DNA of 64,000 nucleotides from an uncultured Pelagibacteraceae bacterium (GCA_902555275.1 CACDRY010000004.1:38578-102577); one strand, 5' to 3'; numbered from the stretch's first letter, positions 27,427-38,011 are shown. Program-made: numbers and translations. The notes: generated from the letters alone by a model not told the origin.

Positions 27427-28781
27427 TAATTTAGATCTTTCACACCAAGTAATTTTAATTTTCTATGTAAAGCTGATCTTTCCATGCCTATAAATTTTGC
27501 TGTCTTAGAAATATTTCCACTAAATTTTTTTAATTGAGAAACCAAGTATTGTTTTTCAAAACTTTCCCTAGCCTCTTTTAATGGAATAGTAAGAGTGTCT
27601 GTTACAGAAAATTCATCTTCGATTGATTTTGAGAGAGACTCTTTAATTATATTCATTAACCTTTCGTTATCGTTACCAGGTGATAATATAGCTATTCTTT
27701 CAATTAAATTTCTAAGTTCTCTTACGTTTCCGGGCCAATCATAATTAAGCAAATAATTGTTATCTATAATTTTAAATTTTTTAAAATTATTAGTTTCACA
27801 TATATTCTTGATGAAATAATCTATTAATATTGGTATGTCATCAATCCTTTTATTTAATGGATCTATTTTTATATTAAATACGTTTAATCGATGAAATAAA
27901 TCTTCCCTAAAGTTTCCAAACCTTATTTCTTGTTGAACATCTTTGCTATTGGTGCAAATAATTCTTACATCAACATTTATATCGTGATTACTGTTTATTC
28001 TTTTAAATTTTTGATCGATGACAACTCTTAAAATTTTAGATTGGATTTCAAGAGGTATTTCTGTAACCTCATCAATTAACAATATACCTCCTGAAGCTTT
28101 TTCAAGTGCTCCATAAAAAATAGAGCCGTCATTCTTTTCTTCTCCAAACAATTCGAGTTCATATTTTTTTGCATCTAAAAGCGCTCCATTGATTACTACA
28201 AATGGACCATCTTTTCGTTTAGAGTTTTTATGTATTTTCCTTGAAATTAATTCCTTACCAGATCCAGTTGGTCCACTAATAAATATTCTACTCTCAGATT
28301 TTGATAATTTATTTATCTGATCTTTGATTGAGATAATATTAGAACTTTGACCAACTAATTCAAATGTATGAAAAAGTTTTGTATTTAAAGTCTTATTTTC
28401 ATTTTTAAGTTTGTAATTTTCTACTGCTCTATTTACAAAATTTAAAAGTCTTTCTTTATCAAATGGTTTTTGAATAAATTCAAAAGCTCCAGATTTTAGT
28501 GAATTGACTGCCATTTCAATATTAGCATGACCAGATATCATAATTACAGGTAAATCAGGATTTTTTTTTTTTATATGATCTAATAATAAGATACCATCGT
28601 TATCACCTTTGTCTAATTTAACATCAATGATTGCAACATCTGGAAGCTTTTTATCAATTTCTGTTAAAGCTTGATTGAAGTTGGCCGCAAGTCTTGTCTT
28701 ATACCCAGCGTCTTGAATTAATTCATCAAGAATTAATCTTATATCTGCGTTGTCATCTATAATTAATATTTCAGCTGTCAT
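27426..28781 (-). CDS. ntrX: NtrX-type response regulator without a GAFTGA loop
   Basis: A 451-residue response regulator: receiver domain (phospho-acceptor Asp53 in IIDVK), AAA+ domain (Walker A GPTGSGKE near 170; Walker B GGILLIDEV) and a C-terminal Fis-type helix-turn-helix (GNISKTAKFIGMERSALHRKL). NtrX answers NtrY and is linked to nitrogen, redox and envelope control. Where sigma-54 activators have GAFTGA, the sequence reads GEEKNDGSIFYGALEKA, so sigma-54 contact is unlikely. The start overlaps ntrY by 11 bases. Confidence 0.93.
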   Translation of the reverse strand: MTAEILIIDDNADIRLILDELIQDAGYKTRLAANFNQALTEIDKKLPDVAIIDVKLDKGDNDGILLLDHIKKKNPDLPVIMISGHANIEMAVNSLKSGAFEFIQKPFDKERLLNFVNRAVENYKLKNENKTLNTKLFHTFELVGQSSNIISIKDQINKLSKSESRIFISGPTGSGKELISRKIHKNSKRKDGPFVVINGALLDAKKYELELFGEEKNDGSIFYGALEKASGGILLIDEVTEIPLEIQSKILRVVIDQKFKRINSNHDINVDVRIICTNSKDVQQEIRFGNFREDLFHRLNVFNIKIDPLNKRIDDIPILIDYFIKNICETNNFKKFKIIDNNYLLNYDWPGNVRELRNLIERIAILSPGNDNERLMNIIKESLSKSIEDEFSVTDTLTIPLKEARESFEKQYLVSQLKKFSGNISKTAKFIGMERSALHRKLKLLGVKDLN

Positions 28782-30558
28782 TTTTTTTATATGGAATTAT
28801 TATTTGAATTTTTGCACCGTTTTTGTGATTTAAAAATTTAATTGATCCTTCATGATCACTAATAATTTTATCTACAATTGATAATCCTAATCCAGTTCCT
28901 TTTTCTTTAGTCGTAAAATAAGGTTTAATTATATCTTTAGTTTTTTTATTTTTAAATCCAGATCCGGTATCAATAATATTTACGTTTATATAATCTCTTA
29001 TTTGTCTAATTTCTATATCTATATTTTTGACAGTTTTACTGTCTTTTTCAGCCTTTTCTTGAATACTCTCTACAGAATTTTTAATAAGATTAAAAAATAA
29101 TCTATTAAATTGTTCATTGTCAAAATTTAATACCACTTCTTTTGATAAATGATTAACTAATCTTATTTTAATGGAGGTATCAAATTTATTTACTAAAAGA
29201 ATATTTTCATTAATAACATTATTTAAATTGTTTGGTTTAAATAGTGGTTTTGGCATTCTTGCGAAATCCGAAAATTCATTTACAAGGTTTTCTATTTGGT
29301 TGATTTGCTTAAGTATAGTTTTAAGGTTGTTTAAATATTTTTCTTGTCTTTCATTTTCAATATTTGGTAAATATTTCGTTTGAAGATTATCAATAGTTAA
29401 TTGTATTGGTGTTAATGGGTTTTTAATCTCATGAGCTAATTTTCTCGCAACATTTTCCCATGCTTCATGTCTTTCATTGGTTAGTAATTTTTCTTGTTGA
29501 TTTTTTAACCTATCTATCATTGAATTGAAATTTTTATTAAGCCTTTCCATTTCAATATCGGCCTTTAAATCAGGAACTTTTGTATCTAGATTCCCTTTTC
29601 CTATATTTTCAGAGGCAGCTATTAAATTATTTATTGATATAAAAAAACGAGATGAAAACCTTATGGCAATTGTAATTGATAAAAACAATAAAAGTGTAAC
29701 AAGAGTTATATAAATTATAGCAAAGGATATTCTTATTCCTAAATTTTGGTTTTCAACTGTATAGTAAAAATTAACAGCCTCTTCTGACTTAATCAGGTAG
29801 TTTGATATATTTTTATCAATAAATTTAAGAACATATAAAAATGTATTATCATAATTTGCAAGTTTTATTACAGCAGCTGATTTATTTTCAAATGTATTAA
29901 TAATCTTCAAAGGTCGGTCATCATTTCTAACCATTTCCATTGCTCTTTCCTCAATTTTTTTATAAGGAGATTTGGCTGCAGATTTTATCAAATTTCCACT
30001 TTCATCTATTAGATGTAGTTGATCAATATCTCTTAAAAATCTTTGTGTATTTAAAATATATTGATATCTAGTAGGATTCGTTTCATACAAGTCTGAATAT
30101 TTATTTAAATCATATGCAATTAAAACAATTTCAGACTCAATTTTATTTCTTTTTTCATCAAGATAATTTTTGGCTATTTCATAAGAATTATTTACAGCCG
30201 TCATAATTTTTTTATCAAAATATTTATCTAGAGCAAATGAAAATATGAATAGTGAAAAAATTGCAATAAGCAATGAAGGTATTAGTGTAAAAAGTCCAAA
30301 TGAAACTATATACTTTCGGTTTGCTATTGATCCTCTTACATTAATATTGTTTTTGATAGAATTTTTTATATCTACAAAAATTAATACAAAAAATAATAAA
30401 ACTAGTAATAAATTAAATATTAAAAGACTTTGTAGGTTTTCATCATTGAGTTTAATGAAACTTTTATCGATAAACGTTAAAAAGGTTATAAAAGCTAACG
30501 AAATAGTTAATATAAAAATAACTATAATAAACAAATTTCTTTTTAACAGAGCAAACAT
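28771..30558 (-). CDS. ntrY: NtrY-type sensor histidine kinase
   Basis: A 595-residue membrane kinase and partner of NtrX. Three N-terminal membrane helices (about residues 7-30, 42-62, 85-110) precede a periplasmic region to about 280, another helix, a HAMP domain (about 305-358), HisKA with the histidine in ARKLAHEIKNPLTPIQL, and HATPase motifs NLIKNSVESIQ, DTGSGF and GTGLGLSIVDKI. Only 37 bases separate it from the divergent ispDF gene. Confidence 0.93.
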   Translation of the reverse strand: MFALLKRNLFIIVIFILTISLAFITFLTFIDKSFIKLNDENLQSLLIFNLLLVLLFFVLIFVDIKNSIKNNINVRGSIANRKYIVSFGLFTLIPSLLIAIFSLFIFSFALDKYFDKKIMTAVNNSYEIAKNYLDEKRNKIESEIVLIAYDLNKYSDLYETNPTRYQYILNTQRFLRDIDQLHLIDESGNLIKSAAKSPYKKIEERAMEMVRNDDRPLKIINTFENKSAAVIKLANYDNTFLYVLKFIDKNISNYLIKSEEAVNFYYTVENQNLGIRISFAIIYITLVTLLLFLSITIAIRFSSRFFISINNLIAASENIGKGNLDTKVPDLKADIEMERLNKNFNSMIDRLKNQQEKLLTNERHEAWENVARKLAHEIKNPLTPIQLTIDNLQTKYLPNIENERQEKYLNNLKTILKQINQIENLVNEFSDFARMPKPLFKPNNLNNVINENILLVNKFDTSIKIRLVNHLSKEVVLNFDNEQFNRLFFNLIKNSVESIQEKAEKDSKTVKNIDIEIRQIRDYINVNIIDTGSGFKNKKTKDIIKPYFTTKEKGTGLGLSIVDKIISDHEGSIKFLNHKNGAKIQIIIPYKKNDS

Positions 30559-30595
30559 AATTTAAAAATATACTACAAAAATTTTTATAATTATC
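30559..30595. promoter_or_regulatory. Compact 37-bp divergent promoter region of ntrY and ispDF
   Basis: The only space between the two divergent start codons. On the plus strand TATAAT lies at 30586-30591, 4 bases before the ispDF ATG; on the minus strand TATATT lies about 10 bases before the ntrY ATG. If these are -10 elements, transcription would begin at or just inside the start codons, giving leaderless mRNAs. Confidence 0.4.
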
Positions 30596-31702
30596 ATGAC
30601 TAATTGTTTTATACTACTAGCAGCAGGTAAAGGTAAGAGATTTAAATCAAATAATCCAAAACAATTTACAAATTATATAAATAAACCCTTATTTATGCAT
30701 TCAGTAGATAAGGCAATAAAATCGAAGTTATTTAAGTCAATAATAATTGTGTCAAACATTCCAATTAAAAGTATTAAAGATAGATCTATTAAAGTTATTA
30801 AAGGAGGTAGAGAAAGATATCAATCATCACAAAAAGCATTGAATTTTATAAAGAACAAAAGATTTAAAAATGTTTTTATTCATGATGCAGCAAGACCAAA
30901 TTTTTCAATTAAATTATTAAAAAAACTCAACTCAAGTCTAAAAAAAAATAAAGCTGTGGTGCCTTATATTAAAACTAATAACTCAACAAAATATAAAATT
31001 AAAAATAAAATTAAGAATTTAAATAGAGCAAATTTGATATTAACTCAAACGCCACAATGTTTTGATTTTAAAACTTTGTTTAATCTATGCAAATTAAATA
31101 ATACAAAAATTACCGATGAAGCAACATTATTTTTAGATAATAATAAAAAAATTAAATTTATAAAAGGTGAAGAAAATAATTTCAAGATTACAACAAAGTC
31201 TGATTTAAATAAAATCAATATTAAAAATTTTTATGGAATTGGATTTGATATACATAAATTAATTAAAAATAAAAAACTATACCTTGGAGGAATAAAAATT
31301 CCATTCCATTCTGGCCTACAAGGTCATTCGGATGGAGATGTAATTATCCATGCTATAATAGATGGACTGCTTGGTGCTATGAGAAAAAAAGATATTGGGA
31401 CTCTTTATCCAAGCAACAAAAGAAGATTTAAAAATATAAGATCACGTAATATGTTGTTTCCTATTTTGAAAAGGCTGGATGAAGATGGATATTTTATAAA
31501 TAACTTCGATATAAATTTAATTTGTGAAAGACCTAAAGTCTCAAAATATAGAGAAAAAATTATCACTTCATTATCTAATTTGCTTAATGTAAATAAAGAC
31601 CAAATTAATCTTAAAGGTAAAACAGTTGAAAAATTAGGTTTGATAGGAAAGGAAGAGGCTATTGCGTGTGAAGTAATAGTCTCGTTAAATCATTATGCTT
31701 AA
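30596..31702 (+). CDS. ispDF: Bifunctional IspD/IspF of the MEP isoprenoid pathway
   Basis: One 368-residue polypeptide carries two steps of the MEP pathway. Residues ~1-205 are IspD (CTP:MEP cytidylyltransferase): LLAAGKGKRF, PKQF, GGRERYQSS, HDAARP, TQTPQCF and NFKITT. Residues ~213-365 are IspF (2C-methyl-erythritol cyclodiphosphate synthase): GFDIHKL with metal-binding Asp and His, GHSDGDV and LGLIGKEEAIACE. The IspDF fusion is usual in alphaproteobacteria. IspE, the step between, is not in this window. Dxr of the same pathway is at 53504-54673. Confidence 0.95.
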   Translation: MTNCFILLAAGKGKRFKSNNPKQFTNYINKPLFMHSVDKAIKSKLFKSIIIVSNIPIKSIKDRSIKVIKGGRERYQSSQKALNFIKNKRFKNVFIHDAARPNFSIKLLKKLNSSLKKNKAVVPYIKTNNSTKYKIKNKIKNLNRANLILTQTPQCFDFKTLFNLCKLNNTKITDEATLFLDNNKKIKFIKGEENNFKITTKSDLNKINIKNFYGIGFDIHKLIKNKKLYLGGIKIPFHSGLQGHSDGDVIIHAIIDGLLGAMRKKDIGTLYPSNKRRFKNIRSRNMLFPILKRLDEDGYFINNFDINLICERPKVSKYREKIITSLSNLLNVNKDQINLKGKTVEKLGLIGKEEAIACEVIVSLNHYA

Positions 31703-32189
31703 AATAATAAATTCTTTATTTGTTACAATGTTTGGCATTGGAAAATTACCAAGAATTCCTGGTAGTTATGCTTCTTTAGTTACTGTTATCTTTTTATATA
31801 TATTATTTCATATTTTTTCTGTGCCAGCAGATATATTTTTGTTTTTTTTAGTAGCTATTTTTATAGTTTCACTTTTTGCAGTAAATTTATTTATTAAAGA
31901 TTTAACTAATAAGGATCCAAAAGAAGTTGTAATTGATGAATTTATTGGTCAATCAATACCCATTTGCCTTTATGAAATAGCCCATAAAGAACTTACAGAT
32001 CCAGCAAGGGTGCTAACCTTTTATTTTATAATGTTTATTCTTTTTAGAATTTTTGATATCGCAAAACCCTACCCTGTAAGTTATTACGATAAAAACTTTA
32101 AAAATAGCTTTGGTGTTATAATGGATGATGTTTGTGCTGGTTTGTATGTAGTAGCAATTCTCGTCTTTTATATGATTATTACCTCATGA
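31695..32189 (+). CDS. pgpA: Phosphatidylglycerophosphatase A
   Basis: PgpA removes phosphate from phosphatidylglycerophosphate to give phosphatidylglycerol. The 164-residue membrane protein shows the family blocks GIGKLPRIPGSYASLVT, VVIDEFIGQ and FRIFDIAKPYPVSYYD, then MDDVCAGLYV. It overlaps ispDF by 8 bases and cinA by 4 (ATGA). Confidence 0.93.
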   Translation: MLKIINSLFVTMFGIGKLPRIPGSYASLVTVIFLYILFHIFSVPADIFLFFLVAIFIVSLFAVNLFIKDLTNKDPKEVVIDEFIGQSIPICLYEIAHKELTDPARVLTFYFIMFILFRIFDIAKPYPVSYYDKNFKNSFGVIMDDVCAGLYVVAILVFYMIITS

Positions 32190-32656
32190 GCAATTTATCT
32201 TTAAAATTGGTAAATTTACTGACTAAAAAAAAACTAACAGTATCTTTTGCAGAGTCCTGCACTGGAGGACTTTTAGCAAGTTCAATTACATCTATTAGTG
32301 GAACATCTAAAGTATTTAATATGGGTCTAGTGACTTATTCCAATAATGCAAAAATTAAATTACTTAAAGTTCCAAAAAAAACTATTAATAAGTATGGAGC
32401 AGTTAGTTATGAAACCTGTTTATCAATGGTTAAGAATTTAAGTAAAATTAGTAAATCAAATATATCAATCTCAATCACGGGAGTTGCGGGTCCTAATGGC
32501 GGCACAAAAGAAAAACCAGTCGGCCTTGTTTACATAGGTCTTAAAAAAGGAAGTAAAATAATTATAAAGAAAAACCTATTTAAAAGAAAAAAAAGAATTT
32601 CAATTCAAAAAGCAACTGTAAATCAGACTCTTAAAATGATTTTGAATATATTATAA
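32186..32656 (+). CDS. pncC: CinA-family nicotinamide-nucleotide amidohydrolase
   Basis: A 156-residue stand-alone CinA C-terminal domain, likely deamidating nicotinamide mononucleotide in NAD recycling. Motifs are SFAESCTGGLLASSIT, GLVTYSNNAKIKLL and ITGVAGPNGGTKEKPVGLVYIG. I chose the ATG at 32186, which overlaps the pgpA stop (ATGA) and matches the family start; an upstream ATG at 32132 lies inside pgpA. It ends in a TTATAA that also carries the stop of the opposing gene. Confidence 0.92.
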   Translation: MSNLSLKLVNLLTKKKLTVSFAESCTGGLLASSITSISGTSKVFNMGLVTYSNNAKIKLLKVPKKTINKYGAVSYETCLSMVKNLSKISKSNISISITGVAGPNGGTKEKPVGLVYIGLKKGSKIIIKKNLFKRKKRISIQKATVNQTLKMILNIL

Positions 32657-33088
32657 ACTTTCAGCTCTTTTCTGAAATGCATCAGCTATTTTTTCGAGAC
32701 CAAATTGAAAAGACTTGGTCATAAGAATATTCAAAAATTTATTTTTAATTTCAAAATCAACATCAAAAGTCACCTCTGTCAAATCTCCTTGCTCCTGAAA
32801 TTTCCAATTATTTTCTAAATAATTTAAAGGTCCATCTATATTTGTTACAAAAATAGTGTCGTCTTTTTTATTAAATTTCACATCACTTTTATAGGTATCT
32901 ACAAAAGGCCCTTTTCCAATTGTTAGATCTGCAACAATAAGTATTAGATCTCCTTTTTGTTTTCTTTCATGTACTTTTGAACCTTTGCAGAATGGAACAA
33001 ATTCAGGGTATTTTTCAATATCTAAAACGAACTCTATGAGTTTGTCTTTTTTGTTATCAATTAATCTCTTAACTGATGCTTTTGGCAT
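32651..33088 (-). CDS. COQ10/RatA-type START-domain protein
   Basis: A 145-residue SRPBCC/START-fold protein of the COQ10 (ubiquinone-binding) family; E. coli RatA is a homologue. Family features are YPEFVPFCKGSKV near the N-terminus, LENNWKFQEQ, and VTFDVDFEIKNKFLN in the second half. It probably helps ubiquinone use in respiration. The RatA ribosome-targeting role is less likely, since no antitoxin neighbour exists. It follows lipA with a one-base overlap (TAATG), the usual alphaproteobacterial order. Confidence 0.88.
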   Translation of the reverse strand: MPKASVKRLIDNKKDKLIEFVLDIEKYPEFVPFCKGSKVHERKQKGDLILIVADLTIGKGPFVDTYKSDVKFNKKDDTIFVTNIDGPLNYLENNWKFQEQGDLTEVTFDVDFEIKNKFLNILMTKSFQFGLEKIADAFQKRAESL

Positions 33089-34020
33089 TAATGAATATTT
33101 TTTTTATTATTTTTAAGTTTATTAAAATCATCATCAGCATGATATGAAGATCTTGTTAAAGGTGATGAAGATACTAATAAAAATCCTTTAGATTTTGCTA
33201 TTTTTCCTAGCTCTTTAAATTCATCTGGATGGTAATACCTATTTAATGGAAAGTGCTTGACCGAAGGTTGAAGATACTGGCCTATAGTTAAGAAATCAAC
33301 TTCTGCCGATCTTAGATCGTCCATAACTTGAATTATCTCATCTTTAGTTTCTCCAAATCCAACCATAATTCCTGATTTTGTAAAAACATTATTATTAAAT
33401 TTTTTTGAATTTTTTAAAAGTTCTAATGATCCAAAATATCTTGCCCCTGGTCTAACTTTTACATAAAGACTTGGAACAGTTTCAATATTGTGGTTAAAAA
33501 CATCTGGGCTTGCTTCCAATACTCTTTTATATGCATCGCCTTTTCGTAAAAAATCTGGTGTTAAAACCTCAATTGTTGTATTTGGATTTTTTTTTCTTGT
33601 TGCAACAATAACATCATGAAAATGGTTTGATCCACCATCAGAAAGGTCGTCTCTATCAACAGATGTAATAACGACATGTCTTAAACTTAATTTTTTAACC
33701 GCATTAGCTATTTTAATTGGCTCAAATTGATCTAATTTTTTTGGTTTTCCTGTTTTAACATCACAAAATGCACATGCTCTTGTACATGTGTCACCCATTA
33801 TCATTAGTGTTGCATGCCTTTTACTCCAGCATTCAGTAATATTAGGGCAATTTGCTTCTTGGCAAACTGTTACAAGATTATCTTTATTTACAACTGTTTT
33901 AGTTAAAAAAAATTCTTTACTATTAAGTAGCTTGGATCTAATCCACTCAGGTTTCTTTTTAATAGGATTAATCGGTTTATTAACTTTTTCAGGGTGTCTT
34001 GGTCTATTTTTAATTTCCAT
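33088..34020 (-). CDS. lipA: Lipoyl synthase
   Basis: A radical-SAM enzyme inserting two sulfurs into octanoyl-protein to make lipoate for 2-oxoacid dehydrogenases and glycine cleavage. In 310 residues it has the auxiliary-cluster cysteines [12 protein letters not shown], the SAM-cluster motif [10 protein letters not shown] and the C-terminal RSSYHAD. It overlaps ftsB upstream by 11 bases. In many alphaproteobacteria pyruvate dehydrogenase genes lie between ftsB and lipA; here they are absent. Confidence 0.97.
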   Translation of the reverse strand: MEIKNRPRHPEKVNKPINPIKKKPEWIRSKLLNSKEFFLTKTVVNKDNLVTVCQEANCPNITECWSKRHATLMIMGDTCTRACAFCDVKTGKPKKLDQFEPIKIANAVKKLSLRHVVITSVDRDDLSDGGSNHFHDVIVATRKKNPNTTIEVLTPDFLRKGDAYKRVLEASPDVFNHNIETVPSLYVKVRPGARYFGSLELLKNSKKFNNNVFTKSGIMVGFGETKDEIIQVMDDLRSAEVDFLTIGQYLQPSVKHFPLNRYYHPDEFKELGKIAKSKGFLLVSSSPLTRSSYHADDDFNKLKNNKKNIH

Positions 34021-34312
34021 TATCTTTGATTATATAGGTAGTCTCACCTTCTATTCCAAATAAAAACTTTTCTCTTATTAATATTTCTATGAAATCTAGA
34101 TCTATATTTTCTGTTAAAAGTGAGTTTTTGTGCTCCAAATCCTCTATTTTGCTATTTAGAATAATATGGTCATTTTTCAGTTGCTCATATTTATCTTTTT
34201 TTTCCATGTAAGAAATAAGACCTCTATTGCCATCTAATAAATTAAAGAAAAAATAGATAAACAGAAATGTGATTATAAGAATAAAATAATTCTTTTTTAA
34301 TTTTTCTAACAT
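34010..34312 (-). CDS. ftsB: FtsB/DivIC-type septum formation protein
   Basis: A 100-residue bitopic cell-division protein: one membrane helix (about residues 10-25) followed by a coiled coil (about 40-75, [20 protein letters not shown]) and a short tail. This is the FtsB/DivIC shape. Its position straight after eno (TAATG overlap) is the normal place for this gene in proteobacteria. Confidence 0.85.
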   Translation of the reverse strand: MLEKLKKNYFILIITFLFIYFFFNLLDGNRGLISYMEKKDKYEQLKNDHIILNSKIEDLEHKNSLLTENIDLDFIEILIREKFLFGIEGETTYIIKDNGN

Positions 34313-35571
34313 TAATCAATTTTATTCATTTTTGCTGATCTACCAAGATCTTCTTCAATACGTATTAGTTGGTTATATTTTGCTATTCTCTCTGATCTTG
34401 CAAGAGATCCGGTTTTGATTTGATTTGAATTAGTGCCTACTGCTAAATCGGCAATAAATGTATCTTCAGTATCACCAGATCTATGGGAGATGATTGTTTT
34501 AAAACCAATAAGTTTAGCAAATTTTATTACTTCTAACGTCTCAGTTACAGTTCCTATTTGGTTTAATTTTATTAAAATACTGTTTGCAGATAAGTTTAAA
34601 AAGCCTATTTTTAATCTTTCAAGATTAGTTACAAAAAGATCATCACCTATTATTTGAGTTTTATTTTTTGTTCCATTTACAAATTTTGACCATGCCTTCC
34701 AATCATCTTCACCAAATGGATCTTCAATTGATTTAATTTGATATTTTTTAATAAGTTTTAAGTATTTTTTAATTGATTGATCAACACTTATATAATTTTT
34801 AGAATGAATTGAATATTTGCCTTTTTTTATTAATTCATTTGCTGCAACGTCTAAACAAATTGATATATCTTTACCATTTTTAAAACCTGATTTTTTGATC
34901 GCTTGAACTATAAGCTTTAATGCACTCTCATTATCGCTTATCATTGGTGCAAACCCACCTTCATCACCTACATTAATAGAGTGACCTGCTTTTTTTAATA
35001 ATACTTTTAAATTGTTTATTACTAAAAAACACATTCTAACAGCATCATTAAATGATTTTGCTTTATCAGGTCTAATCATAAACTCTTGTATTCTAAGGCC
35101 ATTATCAGCATGTGCACCCCCATTAATAATATTCATTAAAGGAAAGGGGAGTTTAAAATTTTTTTCAACTATAAAATTTTTATATAAAGGTATTTTTTTT
35201 ACTTTTGCTGATAATTTTTTTACAGCCATGGATACAGCTAATATTGTATTCGCACCTAACTTTGTTTTTTGTTTTGTACCATCTAATTTTATAAGAATAC
35301 TATCTATTCTTTCTTGGTCATGGATGTTTTGATTTTTTAATTTTTTTGAAATTAATTTATTAACAGTTGAAACTGGTATTAAAACACTTTTTCCTAAGTA
35401 TTTTTTATTACTCTTATCTCTTTTTTCATAGGCCTCAAAAGTTCCTGTTGAAGCACCTGAAGGACAAATTGCTGACGCACTTAAATTATTTGAAAATATT
35501 TCAGCCTCAATGGTAGGATTTCCTCTACTATCATAAACCTGTCTGGCTACAACTCTTTTGATTTTGCTCAT
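34312..35571 (-). CDS. eno: Enolase
   Basis: Enolase interconverts 2-phosphoglycerate and phosphoenolpyruvate in glycolysis and gluconeogenesis. The 419 residues carry ARQVYDSRGNPTIEAE, SGASTGTFEA, NVGDEGGFAP, SIEDPFGEDDW (magnesium-binding acids), LIKLNQIGT and ISHRSGDTED. It lies between kdsA (3-base gap) and ftsB. Confidence 0.98.
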   Translation of the reverse strand: MSKIKRVVARQVYDSRGNPTIEAEIFSNNLSASAICPSGASTGTFEAYEKRDKSNKKYLGKSVLIPVSTVNKLISKKLKNQNIHDQERIDSILIKLDGTKQKTKLGANTILAVSMAVKKLSAKVKKIPLYKNFIVEKNFKLPFPLMNIINGGAHADNGLRIQEFMIRPDKAKSFNDAVRMCFLVINNLKVLLKKAGHSINVGDEGGFAPMISDNESALKLIVQAIKKSGFKNGKDISICLDVAANELIKKGKYSIHSKNYISVDQSIKKYLKLIKKYQIKSIEDPFGEDDWKAWSKFVNGTKNKTQIIGDDLFVTNLERLKIGFLNLSANSILIKLNQIGTVTETLEVIKFAKLIGFKTIISHRSGDTEDTFIADLAVGTNSNQIKTGSLARSERIAKYNQLIRIEEDLGRSAKMNKID

Positions 35572-35574
35572 TAA

Positions 35575-36399
35575 TTACTTTTTAACTAAATTATCAATTT
35601 CTACAATTTGATTAATTAGCTCGTCTAATTTGTCTAAAGGGACCATGTTTGGGCCATCTGATGGTGCATTATCAGGGTCCTGATGTGTTTCCAAAAAAAT
35701 AGCTGCAACGCCTACTGCAACTGCTGCCCTCGACAAATACTCAACAAATTCTCTTTGACCACCACTTTTTTCCCCTAGACCACCTGGTTGTTGCACTGAA
35801 TGTGTTCCATCAAATACTACTGGATAACCATTTTTTGCCATGATGGGAATAGATCTCATATCAGATACCAATGTGTTATAGCCAAAGCTAGCTCCTCTTT
35901 CGGTCACTAAAATATTTTCATTACCACTATCAGAAATTTTTTTGGTTACATTAAGCATATCCCATGGTGCTAGGAATTGACCCTTTTTCACATTAATGAT
36001 TTTGTTGGTTTTAGCAGCAGCAATTAATAAATCTGTTTGTCTGCAAAGGAATGCTGGTATCTGAAGAACATCAACGTGATGAGAAACTAGGGAACATTGT
36101 TCTTCATTATGTATATCAGTGAGAACGGGTACGTTAATATCTTTTTTGATTTTATCAAATATAGGCAGGGAGTTTTCTAAACCAGCACCTCTTTTGCCTT
36201 TCAAGCTTGTTCTGTTAGCCTTATCAAATGAGGTTTTATAAATAAATCCAATGTTATACTTTGTTGTAATTTCTTTAATTTTACCTGCCATGTCCAAAGC
36301 ATGTTGCTCAGTTTCAAGTTGACAAGGACCAGATATTAAACAAATTTTATTTTTGTTTGAAATTTCTATACCATTACAATTAACTATTTTATTTTCCAT
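35575..36399 (-). CDS. kdsA: 3-deoxy-manno-octulosonate-8-phosphate synthase
   Basis: KdsA condenses phosphoenolpyruvate and arabinose-5-phosphate into KDO-8-phosphate for the inner core of lipopolysaccharide. The 274 residues include [42 protein letters not shown] and [12 protein letters not shown]. It overlaps pyrG by 11 bases. It fits with the lipid A genes at 46.6-50.7 kb. Confidence 0.97.
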   Translation of the reverse strand: MENKIVNCNGIEISNKNKICLISGPCQLETEQHALDMAGKIKEITTKYNIGFIYKTSFDKANRTSLKGKRGAGLENSLPIFDKIKKDINVPVLTDIHNEEQCSLVSHHVDVLQIPAFLCRQTDLLIAAAKTNKIINVKKGQFLAPWDMLNVTKKISDSGNENILVTERGASFGYNTLVSDMRSIPIMAKNGYPVVFDGTHSVQQPGGLGEKSGGQREFVEYLSRAAVAVGVAAIFLETHQDPDNAPSDGPNMVPLDKLDELINQIVEIDNLVKK

Positions 36400-38011
36400 T
36401 AAAAGATTTTGCAGCTTTAATAAATGAAGAGAATAAAGGATGAGGATTCAAAGGTCTAGATTTAAATTCTGGATGAAATTGAACTCCAATAAACCAAGGA
36501 TGATTTTTAAGTTCAATAATTTCTGGCAATTGATTATCATGAGAAATACCCGAAAATATCAAACCTTTTTTTTCAAATTTTTGCATTAAATTTATATTGA
36601 CTTCATATCTATGTCTGTGTCTCTCTTTAATCATGTTAGACTTATAGATATTTTTTATGGCAGAATTGTTCCTTAATTTTGCCTCGTATTGACCTAATCT
36701 CATTGTTCCTCCCAGGTTTTTATCAGTTCCTTTTATGATTTTTCCATCTTTGTTCCATTCATCAATTAATCCTATTACTGGAAAACAATTATTATCTAAT
36801 TCACTTGAGCCAGCTTTTTTAATTTTTAATATATTTCTTGCAAACTCGATCATTGCCATTTGCATTCCAAAGCAAATACCTAGAAAAGGTATTTTCCTCT
36901 CTCTGGCATATCTAATAGCCTCAATTTTTCCCTCTGTTCCTCTTTTGCCAAACCCTCCTGGAATCAATATTCCTGATACATTCTTTAATTTTGATTTAAT
37001 TTCTTTTGATCTAAGTTTATCTGACTCAATTCTTACTACGTTAACTTTAACTTTATTTGAAATTCCCCCATGTGTAAGAGCTTCATCGAGTGATTTATAT
37101 GCATCTTTTAAATTTACATATTTACCTATGATAGCAATATTTACCCTTCTTTTTGTTTTTAAAACTATATTTGTAATTTTTTTCCAAGGTAGCAGGTTTG
37201 GTCTTTTTCTAGATTTTATTTTAAAGAATTTTAAAACTTGCTTATCTAATTTTTGATTAAAGAAACTTATTGGTGCTTCATAAATAGTTTTTACATCAAT
37301 TGTTTCTATAACATTAGCAATATCCACATTACAAAATAAGGATATTTTTCTTCTTTGGTCTAAAGGAATAGACTGTTGAGATCTACAGATCACTATATCA
37401 GGCTGAATTCCTATACTTCTTAATTCTTTAACAGAATGCTGTGTTGGCTTTGTTTTAATTTCATCTGAAGATTTTAAAAAAGGAACAAATGTTAAATGAA
37501 TAAATAATGATTTTGATCTTCCATTATCATTAGAAAACTGTCTTATAGCCTCTAAAAAAGGTAAACTCTCAATATCACCGACTGTTCCTCCAATTTCACA
37601 AATTACAAAATCTTCATTTGTTATATCTTTTTTTATAAACTCTTTAATTCTATCTGTAACATGTGGAATTACTTGAACTGTTTTTCCGAGATAACCTCCT
37701 CTTCTCTCCTTTTTTATGATATCACTATAAATTCTACCTGTAGTAATGTTATCAGATTGTTTGGCTGAAATATTTGTGAATCTTTCGTAATGTCCTAAAT
37801 CTAAATCAGTCTCAGCCCCATCGTCAGTTACAAAAACCTCACCATGTTGAAAAGGACTCATTGTTCCTGGATCAACATTTAAATATGGATCCATTTTTCT
37901 TATTCTCACCTTATAGCCTTGTGATCTAAGCAAATATCCAAGCGATGCTGATGACAAACCTTTACCAAGTGATGATACCACGCCGCCAGTGACAAATATA
38001 TATCGCGCCAT
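36389..38011 (-). CDS. pyrG: CTP synthase
   Basis: PyrG makes CTP from UTP using ATP and glutamine. The 540-residue protein has the synthetase domain (start [53 protein letters not shown]) and a C-terminal class I glutamine amidotransferase ([13 protein letters not shown]; nucleophile cysteine in [19 protein letters not shown]). Confidence 0.98.
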   Translation of the reverse strand: MARYIFVTGGVVSSLGKGLSSASLGYLLRSQGYKVRIRKMDPYLNVDPGTMSPFQHGEVFVTDDGAETDLDLGHYERFTNISAKQSDNITTGRIYSDIIKKERRGGYLGKTVQVIPHVTDRIKEFIKKDITNEDFVICEIGGTVGDIESLPFLEAIRQFSNDNGRSKSLFIHLTFVPFLKSSDEIKTKPTQHSVKELRSIGIQPDIVICRSQQSIPLDQRRKISLFCNVDIANVIETIDVKTIYEAPISFFNQKLDKQVLKFFKIKSRKRPNLLPWKKITNIVLKTKRRVNIAIIGKYVNLKDAYKSLDEALTHGGISNKVKVNVVRIESDKLRSKEIKSKLKNVSGILIPGGFGKRGTEGKIEAIRYARERKIPFLGICFGMQMAMIEFARNILKIKKAGSSELDNNCFPVIGLIDEWNKDGKIIKGTDKNLGGTMRLGQYEAKLRNNSAIKNIYKSNMIKERHRHRYEVNINLMQKFEKKGLIFSGISHDNQLPEIIELKNHPWFIGVQFHPEFKSRPLNPHPLFSSFIKAAKSFNGK

